From Marinobacterium arenosum (GTDB lineage Bacteria > Pseudomonadota > Gammaproteobacteria > Pseudomonadales > Balneatricaceae), in contig NZ_JAILYN010000007.1 in assembly GCF_019795155.1 (NCBI RefSeq), positions 62,001-126,000 of the forward strand: a DNA stretch of 64,000 nt, in the 5' to 3' direction. The notes under the pieces are model-generated. The model made no database searches. It saw only the letters and a program-made list of their open reading frames with translations, and was not told where the DNA came from. This document shows positions 33,140-45,691 of the stretch, piece by piece; within the stretch, counting starts at the first letter, position 1; every line of letters begins with the position of its first letter. Position numbers and translations under genes: made by a program.

Positions 33140-33855
33140 ACAATCCCGTGACCAATGCCCGGCTGGAGTCGGTTGAGAAGGGAATAATGGCGCTGTTCTG
33201 GGCGGTATTGAAACGCGACCTGCTACTGGCGTTCCGGCGCCGCAGCGACCTGCTTAACCCGCTGATCTTTTTCCTGATGGTGGCCAGTCTGTTCCCGTTG
33301 GGGATCAGCCCGGAACCGACCTTCCTGGCCCAACTGGCGCCGGGGGTGGTTTGGGTCGGTGCGTTGCTGGCGACGCTGCTGTCGATGGACAGCCTGTTCC
33401 GGTCCGACTTCGACGACGGCACTCTGGAACAGACGCTGCTGAGTCCGCAGCCGCTGTTTCTGGTGGTGCTGGCCAAGGTGCTGGCGCACTGGATGATGAC
33501 CGGGCTGCCGCTGACGTTGATGGCACCGCTGTTGGGGGTGATGCTGTTCCTGCCGGCAGAGGGGATGTGGGGGCTGATTGTCAGTCTGCTGCTGGGCACC
33601 CCGACGCTGAGCCTGGTCGGTGCCATCGGCGCGGCGCTGACGGTCGGTTTGCGCAAAGGCGGCGTGTTGATCTCGCTGCTGGTGTTGCCGCTCTATATCC
33701 CGGTGCTGATCTTCGGATCCAGCGCCGTGCAGGCGGCGGTGACCGGGCTGCCGCTGGGCGGTTATCTGGCATTGCTCGGCGCGATGCTGGCATTGGGTGT
33801 GGTGCTGGCGCCGTTGGCGATCGCGGCGGCATTGAGAATTTCGGTGAGCGGATAG
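33136..33855 (+). CDS. ccmB: Haem exporter membrane protein CcmB
   Basis: A polytopic membrane partner of CcmA with about six helices. Family blocks: FRRRSDLLNPLIFFLMVASL, the GISPEPTFLAQLAPGVVWVG loop, and LAKVLAHWMMTGLPL. ATG 33136 is coupled to the ccmA stop and gives 239 residues. ATG 33187 (MALFWAVLKRDLLL) has AAGGGA upstream and gives 222 residues, nearer the usual length, so either may be used. Confidence 0.95.
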   Translation: MNNPVTNARLESVEKGIMALFWAVLKRDLLLAFRRRSDLLNPLIFFLMVASLFPLGISPEPTFLAQLAPGVVWVGALLATLLSMDSLFRSDFDDGTLEQTLLSPQPLFLVVLAKVLAHWMMTGLPLTLMAPLLGVMLFLPAEGMWGLIVSLLLGTPTLSLVGAIGAALTVGLRKGGVLISLLVLPLYIPVLIFGSSAVQAAVTGLPLGGYLALLGAMLALGVVLAPLAIAAALRISVSG

Positions 33856-33861
33856 AGGTAT

Positions 33862-34620
33862 ATGGCTGAGAATAAGAAGTGGATGCCGCGCTGGTTCTAC
33901 CAGATGGCATCGCCACGCTGGTGTTACGACTTTACCGGCAAGTTGCTGCCCTGGTTTGCCGTGGCGGCGGCGCTGTTGTTGGCGGCCGGTATGGTCTGGG
34001 CGCTGGCGTTTGCGCCGGCCGATTACCAGCAGGGCAACAGTTTCCGCATCATCTACATTCATGTGCCCTCGGCGATCCTGGCCCAGTCCTGCTACATGCT
34101 GATGGCGGTGGCCGGCGCAATCGGCCTGATCTGGAAGATGAAGGTCGCTGATATGGTGGCCAAGGCCTGTGCACCGATCGGCGCCACCGTGGCGATCCTG
34201 GCGCTGGCCACCGGCGCCATCTGGGGCAAGCCGACCTGGGGCGCCTGGTGGGTATGGGATGCCCGACTGACCTCGATGCTGATCCTGCTGTTCCTCTACC
34301 TGGGCGTGATCGCGCTGCACTCGGCGATCGAAAGCGAAGCGACCGCTGCCCAGGCCAGCGCGGTGCTGGCATTGGTTGGCCTGGTCAATATCCCGATCAT
34401 CAAGTATTCGGTGGAGTGGTGGAACACCCTGCACCAACCGGCCACTTTCACCCTGACCGAACGCCCGGCGATGCCGGTCGAGATGTGGCTGCCGCTGCTG
34501 GTGATGGTGATTGGCTTCTACTGTTTCTTCGCGGTCTCGCTGATGCTGCGGGTCCGCAACGAAATTCTGCGACGTGAACGCCGTGCCGGATGGGTGCGGG
34601 ATCTGCTGCAGCGCGTGTGA
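33862..34620 (+). CDS. ccmC: Haem transporter CcmC
   Basis: A 252-residue six-helix protein of the haem-handling family. The tryptophan-rich WWD motif [18 protein letters not shown] is near residue 115, flanked by conserved His residues ([10 protein letters not shown] and the later NTLHQPATF). CcmC presents haem to CcmE in the periplasm. It starts 6 bases after ccmB and is followed by ccmD. Confidence 0.97.
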   Translation: MAENKKWMPRWFYQMASPRWCYDFTGKLLPWFAVAAALLLAAGMVWALAFAPADYQQGNSFRIIYIHVPSAILAQSCYMLMAVAGAIGLIWKMKVADMVAKACAPIGATVAILALATGAIWGKPTWGAWWVWDARLTSMLILLFLYLGVIALHSAIESEATAAQASAVLALVGLVNIPIIKYSVEWWNTLHQPATFTLTERPAMPVEMWLPLLVMVIGFYCFFAVSLMLRVRNEILRRERRAGWVRDLLQRV

Positions 34621-34628
34621 GGTGAGCG

Positions 34629-34805
34629 GTGAGTTTCGATAGTTTTTCCGAGTTTCTGGCGATGGACGGGCATGGCCTCTATGTCTGGCTGAGCTACGCC
34701 ATCGCCCTGGTGGTAATCCTGGTTAACCTGGTCAGTCCGGTGCTTGCCCGCAAGCAGCTGCTGTCCGAGCTGGCGCGTCGTTTGCGCCGGGAGGCGAAAA
34801 GCTGA
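34629..34805 (+). CDS. ccmD: Haem exporter small protein CcmD
   Basis: A 58-residue protein starting at GTG 34629 ([20 protein letters not shown]), with one membrane helix ([19 protein letters not shown]) and a basic cytoplasmic tail ([10 protein letters not shown]). The MDGHGLYVW motif before the helix is typical of CcmD. It is needed to release holo-CcmE from CcmABC. It lies 8 bases after ccmC and its stop overlaps the ccmE start by one base. Confidence 0.93.
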   Translation: MSFDSFSEFLAMDGHGLYVWLSYAIALVVILVNLVSPVLARKQLLSELARRLRREAKS

Positions 34806-35266
34806 TGAATGCCAAGCGTAAGCAGCGGTTGATGATCGTGTTATTTATTGTATTTGGCGTGACTGTCGCCGTCGGGCTGACCCTGTATGCGCTCAGCCAG
34901 AATATCAACCTGTTCTACTCGCCGAAGCAGATCGTTGCCGGCGAAGCGCCGCTGGACACCCGCATCCGCGCCGGCGGCATGGTGGTGGAGGGTAGTATCC
35001 AGCGCGACTCGAACAGCCTCAAGGTCAGCTTTGACATGACCGACTACGCCGACACCGTGCGGGTCGAATACACCGGTATCCTGCCCGACCTGTTCCGCGA
35101 GGGACAGGGCATCGTGGCGCAGGGTAAACTGGATGCAAACGGCGTGTTCCAGGCGGTGGAAGTCCTGGCCAAGCATGACGAGAACTACATGCCGCCCGAA
35201 GTGGCGGAGGCGCTGAAGGAATCCGGCCAGATGCCGCGGCAGGCTGCGGAGGCGTACAACAAATGA
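34805..35266 (+). CDS. ccmE: Periplasmic haem chaperone CcmE
   Basis: A 153-residue protein with one N-terminal membrane helix ([20 protein letters not shown]) and an OB-fold periplasmic domain. The haem-linking His124 and Tyr128 are in [11 protein letters not shown]. CcmE carries haem covalently from CcmC to CcmF. It overlaps ccmD by 1 base and ccmF by 4 bases. Confidence 0.97.
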   Translation: MNAKRKQRLMIVLFIVFGVTVAVGLTLYALSQNINLFYSPKQIVAGEAPLDTRIRAGGMVVEGSIQRDSNSLKVSFDMTDYADTVRVEYTGILPDLFREGQGIVAQGKLDANGVFQAVEVLAKHDENYMPPEVAEALKESGQMPRQAAEAYNK

Positions 35267-37242
35267 TTCCCGAGCTCGGTCAATTCTCGCTGATCCTGGC
35301 GCTCTGCCTGGCGGCGCTGCTGGCGGTGGTGCCGCTGGCCGGTGCCGCCCGCAGCAACGCACTCTGGATGGGCTATGCCCGGCCGCTGGCCAGCGGCATG
35401 TTCCTGTTCCTCAGTATCAGCATGTTGTGCCTGGGGTATGCCTTCGTCAGCGACGACTTCTCGGTCAAGTACGTGGCCGGCAACTCCAATACCGCTCTAC
35501 CGATCTATTACAAGCTCAGTGCGATCTGGGGCGGCCACGAGGGGTCGCTGCTGTTGTGGGTGCTGATCCTCGGTGGCTGGACCTGGGCGGTAGCGCTGAA
35601 GAGCGAGAACCTGCCGCTGGATATCGTTGCCCGGGTACTCGGGGTGATGGGGCTGATTGCGGTCGGCTTCATCCTGTTCACCCTGCTGACCTCCAGCCCG
35701 TTCGAGCGGCTGCTGCCGCGCTTCCCGGCCGAGGGCGGCGACCTGAACCCGCTGCTGCAGGATATCGGCCTGATTCTCCATCCGCCGATGCTTTACATGG
35801 GCTATGTCGGCTTTTCCGTTGCCTTCGCCTTCGCCATCGCCGCACTGCTCAGCGGCCGGCTCGATGCCGCCTGGGCCCAGTGGTCGCGCCCCTGGACCAA
35901 TATCGCCTGGTCGTTCCTGACCCTCGGCATCGCGCTGGGCAGCTGGTGGGCATACTACGAACTGGGCTGGGGCGGCTGGTGGTTCTGGGACCCGGTGGAA
36001 AACGCCTCCTTCATGCCCTGGTTGGTCGGTACCGCGCTGGTGCACAGCCTGGCGGTGACCGAGAAACGCGGCGTGTTCAAGAGCTGGACCGTGCTGCTGG
36101 CGATCTTCGCCTTCTCGCTCAGCCTGCTGGGGACCTTCCTGGTCCGCTCCGGGGTGCTGACCTCGGTCCATGCGTTCGCCTCCGATCCGGAGCGCGGCTA
36201 CTTCATCCTGGCGCTGCTGGCGATCACCATCGGCGGCTCGCTGCTGCTGTACGCGGTCAAGGCGGCCCATGTGAAGAGCGAATCCAGCTTCGAGCTGTTG
36301 TCGCGTGAGACCTTCCTGCTGGTCAACAACATCCTGTTGGTGGTGACCGCGATGATGGTGCTGCTCGGCACCCTCTATCCGCTGTTCATCGATGCGCTGG
36401 GGATGGGCAAACTGTCGGTCGGCCCGCCGTACTTCAATGCGCTGTTCATTCCGCTGATGTCGATCCTGGTGCTGTTCCTCGGTGTCGGGGCGATCAGCCG
36501 CTGGAAGCGCGTGGACGGCAAGCTGCTGCTGAAACAGCTGTGGCTGCCGGCACTGGCCAGTTTGCTGGCGGGCATCGCCTTTCCGCTGATCTATGGCGAC
36601 GGCTTCAATGGCGGGGTAGCGCTGGCAATGGCGCTGGCGTTCTGGATCTGCTTCTCCGGCCTGCGCGACCTGCGCAACAAGACCGCCAACAAGCCGGACC
36701 TGGCCAGCGGCCTGCGCGGCTTGTCGCGCAGCTACTACGGCATGGTGCTGGCGCATGTCGGGGTGGCGGTGACGGTGGTGGGGGTCGCGCTGGTGTCGGT
36801 CTACAGCGAAGAGCGCGACCTGCGTATGGCGCCGGGTGACCGGCTGGCGTTCAAGCGCTACGAATTCGTCTTCGAGGGCGCCCGCCACGCCGAGGGCCCG
36901 AACTATACCTCCGATATGGGGGTGATCCGGGTGCTGAAGGGGGGCGAGCCCTACACCGAACTGCGCCCGGAGAAACGGCTCTATACCGCACGCGGCAACG
37001 TGATGACCGAGGCGGCGATCGATCCCGGCCTGTTCGGCGATCTCTATGTCGCGCTCGGCGAGCCGCTGGCGCAGGGCGCCTGGGCGGTGCGGGTGCAGCA
37101 CAAGCCGTTCGTGCGCTGGCTCTGGCTCGGCGGCCTGATGATGACCCTGGGCGGCCTGCTGGCCGCCACCGACCCGCGCTATCGCAAGCAGCGCCGCCGC
37201 CAGGCCGTTGCCGCGAATTCCGCTGAACAAGTGACTGCCTGA
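35263..37242 (+). CDS. ccmF: Cytochrome c haem lyase subunit CcmF
   Basis: A 659-residue polytopic membrane protein with the haem-handling WWD motif [20 protein letters not shown] near residue 240 and further conserved His residues ([33 protein letters not shown]). CcmF with CcmH and CcmI ligates haem to CXXCH motifs of apocytochromes. Length is normal. Confidence 0.98.
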   Translation: MIPELGQFSLILALCLAALLAVVPLAGAARSNALWMGYARPLASGMFLFLSISMLCLGYAFVSDDFSVKYVAGNSNTALPIYYKLSAIWGGHEGSLLLWVLILGGWTWAVALKSENLPLDIVARVLGVMGLIAVGFILFTLLTSSPFERLLPRFPAEGGDLNPLLQDIGLILHPPMLYMGYVGFSVAFAFAIAALLSGRLDAAWAQWSRPWTNIAWSFLTLGIALGSWWAYYELGWGGWWFWDPVENASFMPWLVGTALVHSLAVTEKRGVFKSWTVLLAIFAFSLSLLGTFLVRSGVLTSVHAFASDPERGYFILALLAITIGGSLLLYAVKAAHVKSESSFELLSRETFLLVNNILLVVTAMMVLLGTLYPLFIDALGMGKLSVGPPYFNALFIPLMSILVLFLGVGAISRWKRVDGKLLLKQLWLPALASLLAGIAFPLIYGDGFNGGVALAMALAFWICFSGLRDLRNKTANKPDLASGLRGLSRSYYGMVLAHVGVAVTVVGVALVSVYSEERDLRMAPGDRLAFKRYEFVFEGARHAEGPNYTSDMGVIRVLKGGEPYTELRPEKRLYTARGNVMTEAAIDPGLFGDLYVALGEPLAQGAWAVRVQHKPFVRWLWLGGLMMTLGGLLAATDPRYRKQRRRQAVAANSAEQVTA

Positions 37243-37255
37243 ACGGAGAGGCCCG

Positions 37256-37798
37256 ATGCGTCGATTTATACTGTTCCTGCCCCTGGCGATCTTCTTTGTC
37301 CTGGGGCTGTTCTTCTGGAAGGGATTGCAGCTGGACCCGACCGAACTGCCGTCGGCGCTGATCGACAAGCCGGTGCCAGCGTTCCAGCTCAGTGCGCTGG
37401 ATGACGAAGCCAAGCTGCTCACCGAAGCCGATCTGCGCTTTGGCGAACCGGTGTTGATGAACGTCTGGGCCACCTGGTGCCCCTCCTGCAAAGTCGAGCA
37501 CGCCCAGCTGAATCGCATCGCCCAAGAAGAGGGCGTCAAGATCGTCGGCATCAACTACAAGGATGACCGCGATCAGGCCAATGAGTGGCTGCGCAAATAC
37601 GATAACCCCTACGCGCTCAATATCTACGACGACAAGGGCAGCCTGGGGCTGGACCTGGGGGTGTACGGTGCGCCGGAAACCTACGTGGTGGACGGTGACG
37701 GGGTGATCCGCTACAAGCATGTCGGCGTGGTCGATGAAACCGTATGGCAGCAGCTCAAGCAGGTGATCGCCCAGATCAACGCGGGTGACCGCTCATGA
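37256..37798 (+). CDS. ccmG: Thiol:disulfide interchange protein CcmG (DsbE)
   Basis: A 180-residue membrane-anchored thioredoxin-fold protein. It has an N-terminal helix (FILFLPLAIFFVLGLFFW) and an active site CPSC at residues 75-78 (WATWCPSCKVE). The GAPETYVVDGDGVIRYKHVG block holds the cis-Pro region. It reduces apocytochrome or CcmH disulfides before haem attachment. It overlaps ccmH by 4 bases. Confidence 0.97.
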   Translation: MRRFILFLPLAIFFVLGLFFWKGLQLDPTELPSALIDKPVPAFQLSALDDEAKLLTEADLRFGEPVLMNVWATWCPSCKVEHAQLNRIAQEEGVKIVGINYKDDRDQANEWLRKYDNPYALNIYDDKGSLGLDLGVYGAPETYVVDGDGVIRYKHVGVVDETVWQQLKQVIAQINAGDRS

Positions 37799-38268
37799 AA
37801 CGCTGGCTGATGTTGCTGGCGCTGCTGTGGCCGTTGCAGGGCTGGGCGGCGATCGATACTTACGAGTTCAAGGACGAGCAGACCCGCGAACGGTTTCGGC
37901 ATCTGACCGCCGAACTGCGCTGCCCGAAGTGCCAGAACCAGAATCTTGCCGATTCCGACGCGCCGATCGCCAAGGATCTGCGCAACGAGATCCACCGGAT
38001 GTTGCAGGCGGGCGAGCCGGACGGCGAGATCATCGACTTCATGGTCACCCGCTATGGCGAATTCGTCCTCTATCGGCCGCCGCTGACCGGCAGCACCTAC
38101 CTGCTCTGGTACGGGCCGTTCCTGCTGCTGGCGATCGGTGCGCTGGTGGTGCTGATGATCAGCCGCCGCAAGCGTCGGGCCGACAACGCTGAGCCTGAAG
38201 AAACATTGAATCCCGAGCAGCGTCGGCAGCTGGATGAGCTTTTGAAACAGGACCCCGATAAAAAATGA
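37795..38268 (+). CDS. ccmH: Cytochrome c maturation protein CcmH
   Basis: A 157-residue protein with signal peptide (MKRWLMLLALLWPLQGWAA), the redox motif LRCPKCQNQNL with Cys43 and Cys46, and one C-terminal membrane helix (YLLWYGPFLLLAIGALVVLM). It is the short form, with the TPR part encoded separately as ccmI. It keeps apocytochrome thiols reduced. Confidence 0.97.
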   Translation: MKRWLMLLALLWPLQGWAAIDTYEFKDEQTRERFRHLTAELRCPKCQNQNLADSDAPIAKDLRNEIHRMLQAGEPDGEIIDFMVTRYGEFVLYRPPLTGSTYLLWYGPFLLLAIGALVVLMISRRKRRADNAEPEETLNPEQRRQLDELLKQDPDKK

Positions 38269-39509
38269 GTAGTTTGTGGATCGGCATCAGCCTGCTGACC
38301 CTGCTGGCGCTGGCGTTTGTGTTCCTGCCGCTGGTACGGGCCCGCCGTGCCCAACTGGCCGAGCAGGTCGAGGATCGCCGCCAGCAGAATATCGATATCT
38401 TCCGCGAGCGGCTGGCCGAGCTGCAGCAGGAACTCGACAGCGGTAACCTGGCGCAGGCCGAGTTCGAGCAGCTGAAGCTGGAGTTGGAGAAAAACCTGCT
38501 GCATGACGCCGAGGCTCTGCCGCTGCAGGCCAAGGTCCAGCTCGACGGTCGCCAGCTGATCACCGTGCTGTTGCTGGCACTGATCCTGCCGACGGCCGCT
38601 TTCGGTCTCTATGCCAAGCTGGGCCGGTTTGATGACCTGATGGTGGCCCAGCAACTCGCCGAGGACCCGTTCGACGGCCGCCAGCCGACTCTGGAGGAAG
38701 CGCTGGCACAGCTGGAGCAAGAACTGGCGGCACGGCCGGATAATGCCGAAGGCTGGTATATGCTGGCCAGTACCTATCTGGGGATGGGCCGGTATGCCGA
38801 TGGCGCCGAGGCGCTGAGCAAGGTGGTTGCACTGTTGCCGCAGGACGCGCCGCAGTATCCCGGCGTGATGGGGCAGTACGCCCAGGCACTCTATTTCGCC
38901 GCCGATGGCCAGATGACCGACCAGATACGCAAGCAGATCGACCAGGTGCTGGCGATCGACCCGTTCGAGGTCACCACGTTGGGGCTGCTGGGTATCGATG
39001 CCTTCGAACAGCAGCAGTATGAAGCGGCGATCGATTACTGGCGCAAGGCACTCGACCGTGCCGAAGGCAAGGCCGCTGAGTCCCTGCGCACCGGTATCGG
39101 CAAAGCGCGCGAAGCGTTGATTGCACAAGGCAAGCCGGCACCGGAGCTGCCGGAACTGGCGCCGGTACAGATCCGGGTCAGCGTGGCGTTGGCTGAAACC
39201 CTGCGGGATAAGGTCTCGGCCGAGGATACGGTGTTCGTATTCGCCCGTCCGGTCGGCGGCCGGATGCCGCTGGCGGCGCTTAAGTTGACCGTTGCCGAAC
39301 TGCCGGCCGAAGTGGTGCTGGACGATTCGCTGGCGATGATGCCGGAAGCGAAGCTGTCGTCGGTGCAACAGGTGGAGGTGACTGCCAAGGTTTCTGCGTC
39401 GGGCCAGCCGCAACAGCAACCGGGTGATCTGTATGGCAGCCGTTCTCCGGTGCAGGTGGGTGGCGAGAATCAGGTGGTTGAGCTGCTGATCGACAAGGTT
39501 GTCGAGTAA
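38265..39509 (+). CDS. ccmI: Cytochrome c maturation TPR protein CcmI
   Basis: A 414-residue protein with two N-terminal membrane helices (LWIGISLLTLLALAFVFLPL; LITVLLLALILPTAAFGLYA) and a periplasmic TPR domain (about 145-290; PDNAEGWYMLASTYLGMGRY). A C-terminal beta-rich region follows. CcmI holds apocytochrome c for the haem lyase. It is last in the ccm operon. Confidence 0.94.
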   Translation: MSSLWIGISLLTLLALAFVFLPLVRARRAQLAEQVEDRRQQNIDIFRERLAELQQELDSGNLAQAEFEQLKLELEKNLLHDAEALPLQAKVQLDGRQLITVLLLALILPTAAFGLYAKLGRFDDLMVAQQLAEDPFDGRQPTLEEALAQLEQELAARPDNAEGWYMLASTYLGMGRYADGAEALSKVVALLPQDAPQYPGVMGQYAQALYFAADGQMTDQIRKQIDQVLAIDPFEVTTLGLLGIDAFEQQQYEAAIDYWRKALDRAEGKAAESLRTGIGKAREALIAQGKPAPELPELAPVQIRVSVALAETLRDKVSAEDTVFVFARPVGGRMPLAALKLTVAELPAEVVLDDSLAMMPEAKLSSVQQVEVTAKVSASGQPQQQPGDLYGSRSPVQVGGENQVVELLIDKVVE

Positions 39510-39589
39510 GCGGCGGTTGTAGAGCGAGCGGGGCTCGTTCTATAGTTGCACCATTCTTTAACTTTTAGCGACGGGAAGCTGTTGATCGT

Positions 39590-41308
39590 ATGGAAATCGG
39601 TCTGCGTGAATGGCTAATTATCGGTGGCATCCTGGTGATCCTGCTGATCATCCTGGACGGCTGGCGGCGCATGAAAGGTGCGCGCAACAACCGGCTGCGT
39701 CTGGATATCGACAAGGAACTGCCTGATAGCGATGCGCCGGAAGATGAGTTCAATCCGGAGTTGCCCAACGGTGGCGCCCGGGTGTCGAGCCAACCGCAAC
39801 CGCTGTTCGAGCATATCGAGCCGCGTTTCGATACCGCGATCGAATTGGACGACGCTGCCGAGCCGGCCGTTGCCGAGCGTAAGCCGCAGCCGCCGCAGGC
39901 TGCGCAGTCGACCTATCAGTACCCGCCGCAGGAGCCCTCTGCTGTCGATCCGGAACGGGTGCCGCTGATCACCGAGTTGGCGGAGCCGGAAACCGAGCCG
40001 GAACCGCAGTCCGTACCGATTCGACCGGCGGCCGTCGAGACGCCCGAGCCGGTCGATCCGAGCGACGCGGAACCGCTGTTCGAAACGCCGCTTGAACCGA
40101 GCCCGGCACCAGAACAGACCGCCGACTGGACCGATCAGCCCGCTGCCGAGGACGCCGATCCGCTGCGCGAGACGGAAACGGCCAAGCCGGACCCGCTGCT
40201 GGCGCCGTTGCCTGACCAGCCGTTGCCTGAACCGCGGGGAATCGGTGATGAGCAACCGATACTTGCTGATCAGCAGCGACCGCTCAGCGACGATCCGCTG
40301 ATGGACCTGGACAAGCCGATCACCGAACTGCTGGCGCAGCGTGCCGATGCGCCGCGTCAGGCCGCTCCCGGCCGGACCGCTCCCGGCCGGACCGCACCGC
40401 GAGCAGCAGAGACAGCTGCGGTTGAAATAACCCACAGCCAGGCCGAACTGGCGCTGGAGCCGGATGCCGAGCCTGAAGCGCAGCCTGTGGCGACACAACC
40501 GGAGCCTTCAGCCAAGGTTGAAGAGCCCTCAGCCAAGCCTGAAAAGCCCTCGGCCAAGCTTGAACAGCCGCCGGCACAGCCTGATGTCGAGCCGGCGCCG
40601 GTCGAAACCTCCGTTGATTTCCGGGCCGAGGCCGAACAACAGCTGGATCGGGCCGCCGAGATCGAGCTGGAGCCGCCGCAGGCTGTTCCTGCACGGCAGA
40701 CCATCTCTCCGGAGACCGTATCCCGGCAGGCCGGACCCCGGGAAGCCGGACCTCAAGTCGCCCAGCCGCCGGAGTTGGCCGAGAGTTTCGATCCCCGTGA
40801 AGATACTTCTGATGCCCGCCATTCGCTGCAGAACGCCCGGGTCAAAGGCGGCACCTTGCGCAAGGAGCCGGACCCGGCCAATGTGCTGGTGGTGTCGGTG
40901 CTGGCCAGATCGCCGGAAGGCCTGAACGGCCAGGCACTGCTGCAGTTGGTACTGGCCTGTGGCATGCGCTTTGGCGATATGGATATCTTCCACCGTTTCG
41001 AAGATGGTATCGACCGGGGCGCGGTACAGTTCAGCATGGCCAACGCAGTCGGTGGCGGTACCTTCGATATCGACAGTATGGCCCGGGAGAACACCCCGGC
41101 GGTCTCCTTCTTCATGTCGATGGAGGAGCCGCACGAAGTGATGAACGCCTTCAACTGCATGCTGGCGACGGCGGAAACCGTGGCCCGCTATCTAGACGGC
41201 GAGCTGGTGGACGAAAACCGTTCGGTGATGCGCTCGCAAACCCAGGAACACTACCGCCAGCGCGTACGCGACTTCGAAATGCACAACATGCGTCGCCGTA
41301 ACATCTGA
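39590..41308 (+). CDS. zipA: Cell division protein ZipA
   Basis: A 572-residue division protein. One N-terminal membrane helix (EWLIIGGILVILLIILDGWR) precedes a very long Pro/Glu/Ala/Gln-rich linker (about 40-425) and the FtsZ-binding C-terminal domain (about 430-560; NVLVVSVLARSPEGLNGQAL, then GAVQFSMANAVGGGTFDIDS). It ties FtsZ to the membrane. The linker makes it far longer than the 328-residue Escherichia coli protein. It contains seven-residue repeats at 40505-40567. ligA follows, a common neighbour. Confidence 0.94.
   Translation: MEIGLREWLIIGGILVILLIILDGWRRMKGARNNRLRLDIDKELPDSDAPEDEFNPELPNGGARVSSQPQPLFEHIEPRFDTAIELDDAAEPAVAERKPQPPQAAQSTYQYPPQEPSAVDPERVPLITELAEPETEPEPQSVPIRPAAVETPEPVDPSDAEPLFETPLEPSPAPEQTADWTDQPAAEDADPLRETETAKPDPLLAPLPDQPLPEPRGIGDEQPILADQQRPLSDDPLMDLDKPITELLAQRADAPRQAAPGRTAPGRTAPRAAETAAVEITHSQAELALEPDAEPEAQPVATQPEPSAKVEEPSAKPEKPSAKLEQPPAQPDVEPAPVETSVDFRAEAEQQLDRAAEIELEPPQAVPARQTISPETVSRQAGPREAGPQVAQPPELAESFDPREDTSDARHSLQNARVKGGTLRKEPDPANVLVVSVLARSPEGLNGQALLQLVLACGMRFGDMDIFHRFEDGIDRGAVQFSMANAVGGGTFDIDSMARENTPAVSFFMSMEEPHEVMNAFNCMLATAETVARYLDGELVDENRSVMRSQTQEHYRQRVRDFEMHNMRRRNI
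40505..40567 (+). repeat. Three 21-bp tandem repeats in the zipA linker
   Basis: Units at 40505-40525, 40526-40546 and 40547-40567 encode PSAKVEE, PSAKPEK and PSAKLEQ. A second short duplication of GCTCCCGGCCGGACC occurs near 40374-40403 (APGRT repeated). Both are in the disordered linker, keep the frame and probably vary in copy number. Confidence 0.75.
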
Positions 41309-41345
41309 ACGGCGACGCGCTTTTCCTTCCGCTTTAATAGATTGA

Positions 41346-44233
<2,888 letters not shown>

Positions 44234-44272
44234 TGCTGCCAGACCGTTCCCTTGGCAACAATTCCTATACTG

Positions 44273-44488
44273 ATGATTATTCCCTATCAACAACTCTCCC
44301 CGGAGGCGCTGCAGGGCTTGCTGGAGGAGTTCGTCAGCCGTGACGGTACCGATTATGGCGAGCAGGAGGTTTCACTTGAGGCGCGGGTTGCGCAGGTGCA
44401 GCGACTGTTGGCCCTCGGTGAGGTGGTGATCCTGTTCAGCCAGCAGACAGGGCAGTGCAATATCGTAGAAAGGTCCCGGCTCGACTGA
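44273..44488 (+). CDS. yheU: YheU family protein (UPF0270)
   Basis: A 71-residue small protein matching the YheU family: MIIPYQQLSPEALQGLLEEF at the start, then the hallmark SRDGTDYGEQEVSLEARVAQ and GEVVILFSQQTGQCNIV. Function is unknown; homologues occur widely in gammaproteobacteria. ATG 44273 fits the family start better than the upstream in-frame codon at 44252. Confidence 0.9.
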   Translation: MIIPYQQLSPEALQGLLEEFVSRDGTDYGEQEVSLEARVAQVQRLLALGEVVILFSQQTGQCNIVERSRLD

Positions 44489-44528
44489 ACCCGACCGGGC
44501 TGTTCTTTCACGCTAGAGGAGGTACCCC

Positions 44529-45230
44529 ATGGAGCAACTCGATCAGATTGTCAGCCTGATAGCGCTGTCGATGGGGGTGGCCTGGGCCAGCGGTATCAAT
44601 CTCTACGCCACCGTGCTGATGCTCGGCGTGCTGAGCAATATGGGCCATATCCAACTGCCGGCCGAACTGCAGATCGTCGCCGATCCGCTGGTATTGATGG
44701 CGGCCGGCTTGATGTACTGCGTGGAGTTCTTCGCCGACAAGGTGCCCGGCGTCGATACCGGCTGGGACGGCCTGCATACCTTTATCCGAATACCGGCCGG
44801 GGCCGCGTTGGCGGCCGGTGCGGTGGGTGATATCAGCCCGGCGGTGGAGCTGGCGGCGGCGCTGGTGGGCGGTTCGCTGGCCGCCGGTGCCCATGCGGTC
44901 AAGGCCGGCAGCCGGGTGATGATCAACACCTCGCCGGAACCGGTCACCAACTGGACCGCCTCGGTCAGTGAAGACCTGCTGGTGCTGGCCGGTTTGTGGA
45001 CCGCGCTGAACCATCCGGCCTGGTTCCTGGCCGGTCTGCTGCTGTTTATCCTGTTGATGATCTGGCTGCTGCCGAAGCTGTGGCGCGGGGTGAAAAAGGT
45101 GTTCGGCGCGATCCTGCGATTCTTCGGCATGGCGGGTTCCGAGCCGCCCGAGTTGCCGAAAGGCCCGGTGACCCCGGTTACCAACCCGCCGGCGGCGAAA
45201 CTGGATGGGCCAGGTAGATCGGGTGATTAA
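44529..45230 (+). CDS. DUF4126 membrane protein
   Basis: A 233-residue membrane protein of the DUF4126 family. Features are the N-terminal SMGVAWASGINLYATVLMLG, the loop EFFADKVPGVDTGWDGLHTF, and GSLAAGAHAVKAGSRVMINT SPEP-type region. Several hydrophobic helices and a Pro-rich C-tail follow. AGAGGAGG stands before the ATG. The function is unknown. Confidence 0.85.
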   Translation: MEQLDQIVSLIALSMGVAWASGINLYATVLMLGVLSNMGHIQLPAELQIVADPLVLMAAGLMYCVEFFADKVPGVDTGWDGLHTFIRIPAGAALAAGAVGDISPAVELAAALVGGSLAAGAHAVKAGSRVMINTSPEPVTNWTASVSEDLLVLAGLWTALNHPAWFLAGLLLFILLMIWLLPKLWRGVKKVFGAILRFFGMAGSEPPELPKGPVTPVTNPPAAKLDGPGRSGD

Positions 45231-45691
45231 ATGCCCGGTCATTGGCTTATGACCAGCTGCCCTCGTTAGCCAAGCATTCAGGGCGCTGCCAATTCTGCCG
45301 TAGCAGCCCGCTCCGCGGGCGACCGATCTGGGCTACCGATCTTGGGCTACGAAGCACGGACCCTGTAGCAGTGGGCTCCGACCGCGACAGTATTGGCACC
45401 GTCCGTGGGTACCGCCCTCGGAGCGGCTGCTACGAAGCGTGAACCCTGTAGCAGCGGGCTCCGACCGCGACAGTATTGGCACCGTCCGTGGGTACCGCCC
45501 TCGGAGCGGCTGCTACGAAGCGTGGACCCTGTAGCAGCGGGCTCCGACCGCGACAGTATTGGCACAGTCCGTGGGTATCGCCCTCGGCACCCGCAGGGCA
45601 TAAAAGCGGGCTGCTACGAATCAACCGGCATCGCGCCGGACTCTCCGCCTCGATGCGCAGCTTGAAGCTTATCGTTGAAAGCTCAGCTAAG
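45231..45691. repeat. Intergenic REP-like repeat cluster
   Basis: This 461-base gap between DUF4126 and the convergent CBS gene holds a single REP-like unit at 45300-45328 (GTAGCAGCCCGCTCCGCGGG) and three tandem 83-bp units. A closing unit (45580-45617) is rich in stem-forming sequence. The head GTAG and internal GC-rich palindrome are typical of REP elements moved by RAYT-type transposases; no such gene is in the window. Short ORFs here are by-products of the repeats. Confidence 0.75.
45361..45590 (+). repeat. Three tandem 83-bp REP-like units
   Basis: CCCTGTAGCAG begins at 45361, 45444 and 45527, exactly 83 bases apart. Units one and two are nearly identical over their full length; unit three diverges after about 54 bases. 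Each unit is an imperfect palindrome: GTAGCAGCGGGCTCCGA near its start pairs with TCGGAGCGGCTGCTAC near its end. A related single unit lies at 49861-49934. Confidence 0.85.

Noticed and set aside
39516-39545. Intrinsic terminator between ccmI and zipA
   Set aside because: AGAGCGAG and CTCGTTCT form only an imperfect stem and no U-run follows directly, so read-through into zipA is possible.
45361-45590. CRISPR array
   Set aside because: The repeats are 83-bp units placed directly next to each other with no unique spacers, each is an imperfect palindrome typical of REP elements, and no cas genes are present.
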